This document shows, in pieces, positions 59,210 to 64,000 of a stretch of 64,000 nt of DNA. The position numbers and the translations under genes are program-made. The DNA comes from Mercenaria mercenaria (lineage: Eukaryota; Mollusca; Bivalvia; Venerida; Veneridae). Below the pieces are notes generated by a model that did no database searches, was not told where the DNA came from, and worked only from the letters and a program-made list of their open reading frames with translations. Each line of letters opens with the position of its first letter. Position 1 is the stretch's first letter. The stretch lies in contig NC_069362.1 in assembly GCF_021730395.1 (NCBI RefSeq), positions 78,632,001 to 78,696,000 of the forward strand, in the 5' to 3' direction.

Positions 59210-59460
59210 ACACTTTTTAATTGTTTTTAATTTTTTATTATTTTTTTCTCTTTCCTGCCACTTGTTCTTTTTCTCTTCTTTCTTTTTCATATATTATTTT
59301 GATTTTTTTTTCAAACACACACCATTTATTTCTTTCATTTTTGCTCATTTTGTCTCTTCTGGCATTTCTTTAAATTAGTTACTCTACTTTTTTCCTCTTT
59401 TTCTCTTTCCCTTGTCACTTTCTCTTTTTTTCTCTTCTTTCTTCTTTTCAATTTCTGGTT
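59210..59460 (+). repeat. Polypyrimidine tract
   Basis: About 250 bases almost purely T and C (TTTCTCTTTTTTTCTCTTC), ending about 25 bases before the tRNA-like gene. Its role, if any, is unknown. Confidence 0.7.
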
Positions 59461-59482
59461 GGGCGCTGGAGACTCATGAGTG

Positions 59483-59555
59483 ATGGCCTTAGCGCAGTCG
59501 GTAGAGCACGAGACTCTTAATCTCGGGGTCGTGGGTTCGAGCCCCACGTTGGGCG
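59483..59555 (+). tRNA. tRNA-Lys(CTT)-like gene with unpaired acceptor stem
   Basis: 73 bases with a perfect anticodon stem (CGAGA / TCTCG, loop CTCTTAA, anticodon CTT), a perfect T stem (GTGGG / CCCAC) with TTCGAGC loop, and the usual tRNA-Lys 3' half (GTTGGGC then G). The 5' acceptor strand reads ATGGCCT and cannot pair with GTTGGGC, where GCCCGGC is expected. The D-stem also has a mismatch (GCGC / GAGC). A TTTTT terminator follows at 59,560-59,564. It could be transcribed by Pol III but is probably a pseudogene or a tRNA-derived element head. Confidence 0.5.
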
Positions 59556-60166
59556 TAGCTTTTTAATTTGCTTTTTCCCCACACGATGTTTCACTGCTTC
59601 ATTTACATATTTATATTAGATCTAAATGAACTTATATTTTGTGATGTCGTCGGGGTATAGAGCTAGTTTCTGCATAATTATAGTTTTTATTATATGCTCT
59701 TCAGTGAAATACTGAAATGTATCAGTGAAATAAAATTGATATTGATGTTTCAAACGGTGAAAATATCATTTATAGTTTTCACTAGTACGGGACTAGGGCT
59801 TACACCTTAAAGAATATGAATTATAGATAATAGAAAAATTCCTTGAAAAATATTGATCTATTTCAGTAAAGATATAGTTGTATAGAAATACTAACAGTAA
59901 CAGGATTATAGATATAATATACGTTCTATCATAATAAAATGTAAAAGAAATCAGGGAATGTAGTAGAACTAACTCTATTTACAGTTTTTCTACAAAGATA
60001 TTCTGACGTCACGACACACGTCATGATGCCATGCACGTGACGTTGCGCGTACAAACTAGGTAATTTGGTTAAAACTATTAAAGGCACATAAAATAAATAG
60101 AAAATTTGTATGTTTCTGTGTAAGATTAAGATATATTTCACTCCTGAACACCATAATTTACATTTT

Positions 60167-60273
60167 CATTTTAATATTAAATTCTGATTATGTCATTAGA
60201 CCCGCGGAACATGAACCAATAGCCCGGCTAGCTCTTAATCTCGGAGTCGTGGGTTCGAGCCCCACGTTGTGCG
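60167..60273 (+). pseudogene. Shared flank plus internally deleted tRNA-Lys
   Basis: The 60,167-60,221 flank matches 41,386-41,438. The tRNA part (60,222-60,273) starts GCCCGGCTAGCTC and jumps to TTAATCTCGGAGTC, then the T arm and GTTGTGCG. About 21 bases, from the D loop through the 5' anticodon stem, are missing. The jump joins similar CTC words, suggesting slippage. T-rich sequence follows. Confidence 0.6.
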
Positions 60274-60535
60274 ATATTTTTTCCTTTTTTTTTTTTTTGC
60301 TATACATTTGCAATAATTCCATGTTTTTTTCCACACAATATATCGCTTATTCTCAGCAATCAGGAACCTATTAGACCTGTCCATGTCGCAATGGAATTAT
60401 TCATATATCAAACGGAGGCAGAGTGGGTTTTAATGGCTTAAACATTTGTCTAAAGTCGGCTTGTAAAAGTAGCATACATTTTGTCATATCTAGTATGTAT
60501 TTGTATCAGTAGCTTGATATGAAATACATGAAATA

Positions 60536-61456
60536 ATATCTACGTTACCTGTCGCTATTCGGGTCCATACGTTTCTATTCTTCACGTGCGATTGAAATTT
60601 AGGGAATAGCAATTTTTCTTTTTACAATTCTAAGGGATGTAAATAGTAATGTATTTTTATCGACAGGTTACCCCTTTAAGGAAACGAAAATCACTTATAC
60701 ACTACGTTTGACTTTTGTCGCCGAAATCAGCGTGCCTACGTTATAACCTTCTTCAGATTTGGATTAAATGTTAATATTCACGGTAAGACATACAGAATTT
60801 CATTTTAAAAAGTGTCAACTGACTCTTTGATAAAAGATATGTACTTTTAAGCTGTTGTCTTGAATACTTTTAAATGGATGTCTGTCAGAGTTATACTGGT
60901 CATAAAGTTATAAATTTACTCGATACTAACGTTACAAGGTACTTTGAACATAAAAAATGCAACATGAAAGGTATATATGTACCACATTTACGTCGATTAA
61001 GCCCTTAACCATTTGCAACCCATAAATTAAGATTTGCATTTTTACTTACAGAATATAGCATAATATATCGCATAGAAAATACTTACCTTACTGATGCCTA
61101 CGTTACTAGTAAATACACTTGTTACGAAAAAGTGTGTGTACGAAAGGTTCAGATTATTCTGACGTAATTTTTTTCATGACGTCAGCAAGGTCTTGTCAGC
61201 CATATTTGAAATTGCAAAGATAGAGATTTAACTACATGGAAAAAGTTAGACTTGACTTTTATTTTTGACCAGTCTTGGAAACTTGGAGGTAAGATTTTCT
61301 ATTTATTATCGAAATCTAATATATCTCAATAGGATACAGAGATAAATTGTTATTTTATGATAAAAACACTAAACTGATTAGGACAATGCAATAGTAAGCT
61401 TACTGGATGGCGGACAAACACGCGATACCTACGTTACATATATGTAACGTAGGTAT
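60536..61456. repeat. Second GATAC..ACGTTAC motif array with 34-bp palindrome
   Basis: ATATCTACGTTACC (60,536), GTGCCTACGTTATAACC (60,732), GATACTAACGTTACAAG (60,922), GATGCCTACGTTACTAG (61,093), and a perfect 34-base palindrome at 61,423-61,456 whose left half is GATACCTACGTTACATA. The intervening sequence has no gene. It parallels the array at 37,745-40,369. Confidence 0.55.
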
Positions 61457-61459
61457 CAT

Positions 61460-62505
61460 CAGGTTTGTTTCGCATTTAAGTGTTCCATATGCCAGTAAGT
61501 ATCCGGTATTCTAATACAATACGAAAGATGTACTTCATTTCACTAAATCTGAAGCATTAAAAGGTACATTTATAGGAATATAAGCCCAAATTAAACAATA
61601 TTCTACTTTGATTTTTTACATGTTACTATTTTCTATATGTGCCTTATTACTGAGAATGAGCGATATCACTGTTTTATTAACATATTTATATCAAATCAAC
61701 TTCCAATCTGTGATGTTGTCACGGTATATTTCGTACAAATTGTTATATATTATCGATTAAAGATTATGACAGCTTTAGTACCATTTACTTTAACAGTCTC
61801 TTGTAATTTTTATGATGCTTACATGTTTTATTTGTGTATTATATGTGTGTATTATATGTGTGTATTATATGTGTGAATTATATGCTGGTGTATCTTATGT
61901 TTTGTAAGTGGATGAGACTCTAATAAAATCAATATAGATCTTTAAATAAAAAATGATAAATATTTTTCAGCCTTGAATTTGGTTAATCAGATTTTGTCCA
62001 TAAAATGGATTTGTTCGAGACAATAACTCCTGATTAATTACACTTACTTTATGTTCATTTAATGCTAAATATACCGTAAGATTTCCACTAGAAATATTTC
62101 TAATATTTAATTTTCCTTTCTTGGTGATCTAACCGAGGTGGATTTGTTTAAGCACAAAACATACTTACTCTAAAGAATGATATGAATATAAAACACTTGA
62201 AATGAAAATAATTGTCTGGCATGTACATTTTGACAAAATTTTATTCAATGTTCATCCTGTATAAATGGCTTTTATAGTCTGAAAACATAACAATACATCA
62301 CAATATTTAATACTGGACACAAACACAAGTAAACAAAACTTGAAACGAAAGTTCATCAAAATAAAAAAAATCTTAAAAAATTCTATTTTTTTTTTCCGAG
62401 ATGCTCACTTTCAAGCTTTTTATTTTTATTCCCTCCTCCCCCGGCTCATTTTTCAAAATCTCCCGTAAAACGAAAGATAAAAAAACTCTGGCCTTATCAT
62501 CATTT
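61460..62505. other. Unassigned AT-rich stretch
   Basis: No exon or element end recognised. A short GTGTGTATTATAT tandem lies near 61,840-61,880. Confidence 0.3.
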
Positions 62506-62507
62506 GA

Positions 62508-64000
62508 CGCCAACATTATATCAATGTTTTACAAAACGAACTAAATAGCACTAACACTTATACATTGAGTCCTTCTGTTGAAAATAAGTTGATTACTGAT
62601 CACATCACTGAAGTTTCTAATTTAAAAGTTCGTATAGACGATCAACAAATTAAACTACCGACCATGTATTGGATTCCTAAATTGCATAAACAGCCATATA
62701 AAGCTCGCTTCATCACTAATTCAAGCTCTTGTACAACTACAAATATTTCAAAACTATTAACATCATGTCTAACTGCTGTGAAAGCCCACGTGGAAAGATA
62801 CTGCGATAAAGTATACGAAAACACTGGTAAACACTTATTTTGGTCGATTAAAAATTCTGGTGAAATCCTGGATAAGTTGAAAATTAATAATTACAAGGTA
62901 TCTACAGTCAGTACATACGATTTTTCTACTTTGTATACCACTTTACCACATAACTTAGAAAATGACAAATTAACTGCCCTAATTCAAAAGACTTTTGCCA
63001 GAGAGAATGCTACATTTATTGCTTGCAATTTTGATAAAGCTTTTTTTACTAACAATATTATTAAACATTATACAATGTGGACCTGTGACGAAGTTTGTAA
63101 AGCCCTTTCCTTTTTATTGAACAACATTTACATCAGGTTTGGGAATGCGGTTTTTAGACAAGTTGTTGGTATTCCCATGGGAACAAATTGTGCACCCCTT
63201 GTCGCAGATTTGTTTTTATATTGTTATGAAAGAGACTTTATGTTGAGCTTCTCTCCAGATACGCAGGCAGATATTATAACGGCATTTAATAATACATCAC
63301 GCTATCTAGATGATATTCTTAATATGGATAATCCGTTTTTTGGTCAATTGGTGGGTACTATTTATCCTAGGGAGCTTCAGTTAATTAAAACTAACAGTTC
63401 GGATACTGATGCTTCATTTTTAGATTTACATCTCTCTATTTATGACAATTTTATACATACCAAAATTTATGACAAGAGGGATGATTTTAATTTTAGTATT
63501 GTAAATTTTCCCCATTTGGATGAGGATGTACCTCAGGCTACATCTTATGGGGTATATATTTCTCAATTAATTCGGTTTGCCAGAGCGTGTAGTCATGTCA
63601 AGCATTTCAATGAACGTAATCAATATATTACAGGTAAACTTCTTCAGCAAGGCTACCGTTATTACAAATTCCGTAAATATTTTGCTAAATTTTATTATCG
63701 TAATTCTGATTTAGTTTTAAAATTCAATAGTAATTTAAAGACACTTTTGCGAGAAGGTATTTCTAAACCCGTTTTTTATGGGGATGTGGTTTACAAACTT
63801 CGTAAGATCTTGGGTCACGGTAATTTTCAAATGTATTTGGAAAGATTATCAAACGTTTTATTAAAAGAGGTTACGACCCAACTGTTTTGAAACATACCGC
63901 ATGTTTAGTATTCAACCCGTTTACAGTTGAACACTACGCTTCCCTCTTTGATTGCGTCTGACGGAAGAGGGGGAGGACTCTATGATGAGCAGTTTTTAAA
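62508..64000 (+). mobile_element. Penelope-like retroelement fossil, reverse transcriptase part
   Basis: A long open stretch encodes a reverse transcriptase: LPTMYWIPKLHK near the start, YDFSTLYTTLPH, then GIPMGTNCAPLVADLF, the catalytic RYLDDIL, and ASFLDLHLSI. This layout fits the Penelope-like group recalled from cnidarians, bivalves and amphioxus. The 5' part is missing or diverged and the element continues past the right edge. It looks broken (about one or two breaks) but well preserved, so probably a fairly recent insertion. No GIY-YIG domain is visible in the window. Confidence 0.8.

Noticed and set aside
59335-59547. Minus-strand frame beginning MGLEPTTPRLRVSCSTD
   Set aside because: This peptide is the antisense reading of the tRNA-Lys-like gene and the adjoining polypyrimidine tract.

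Overview
The window looks like nuclear DNA of a bivalve mollusc, most likely a clam-type lineage. The reasons are a tRNA-derived SINE with the metazoan Meta-type tail found in bivalves, long runs of TGACCTTGACC-type and GGGGCATAA-type dispersed repeats of the kind I associate with bivalve genomes, spliceosomal GT-AG exons, and AT-rich unique sequence. No searches were run; family names rest on recalled sequence.

Layout. 1-24,090 is almost wholly repeats. A family of elements with AACAAGAG at one end and a TAAAAA-type run at the other carries a small hairpin at each end, and members are nested in one another (1,152-4,925; 5,640-7,110; 8,209-9,278; 9,406-13,595). Into these have jumped hAT-like elements, a Meta-type SINE and an element with long inverted ends and 8-bp target duplications. 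A four-deep nest of inverted-repeat transposons lies at 15,055-18,327, with a smaller sister copy at 18,420-19,007 that shows the empty site. A GACGTC-rich element lies at 20,263-21,465.

24,355-37,356 holds eight exons (+ strand) of a kinesin-3 gene of the KIF13/Khc-73 type. The locus has an in-frame TGA, lacks one expected exon, and has a 1.47-kb hAT-like element in the middle of another exon with a perfect 6-bp target duplication, so I read it as an unprocessed pseudogene. Its introns hold more hairpin-ended elements and a 25-bp minisatellite split by a TA-flanking MITE.

37,700-40,400 and 60,500-61,460 share a recurrent 15-bp motif (GATAC-N-TACGTTACC type), direct and inverted, which I cannot assign. 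Each array lies near a shared flank joined to the first bases of a tRNA-Lys gene.

41,400-42,000 is promoter-like (tandem CCAAT units, CRE/ETS-like sites). It precedes a second + strand multi-exon gene (42,261-53,454) with an FGKYRG domain and a partial segment resembling DUF6729. Its last exon is frameshifted and the conserved remainder of the family is absent, so this locus too may be a fragment.

53,480-62,500 is intergenic: a foldback, more hairpin-ended repeats and a tRNA-Lys(CTT)-like gene with a mismatched acceptor strand. The right edge (about 62,508 to the end) is a Penelope-like reverse transcriptase fossil. No intact host gene can be claimed with confidence.
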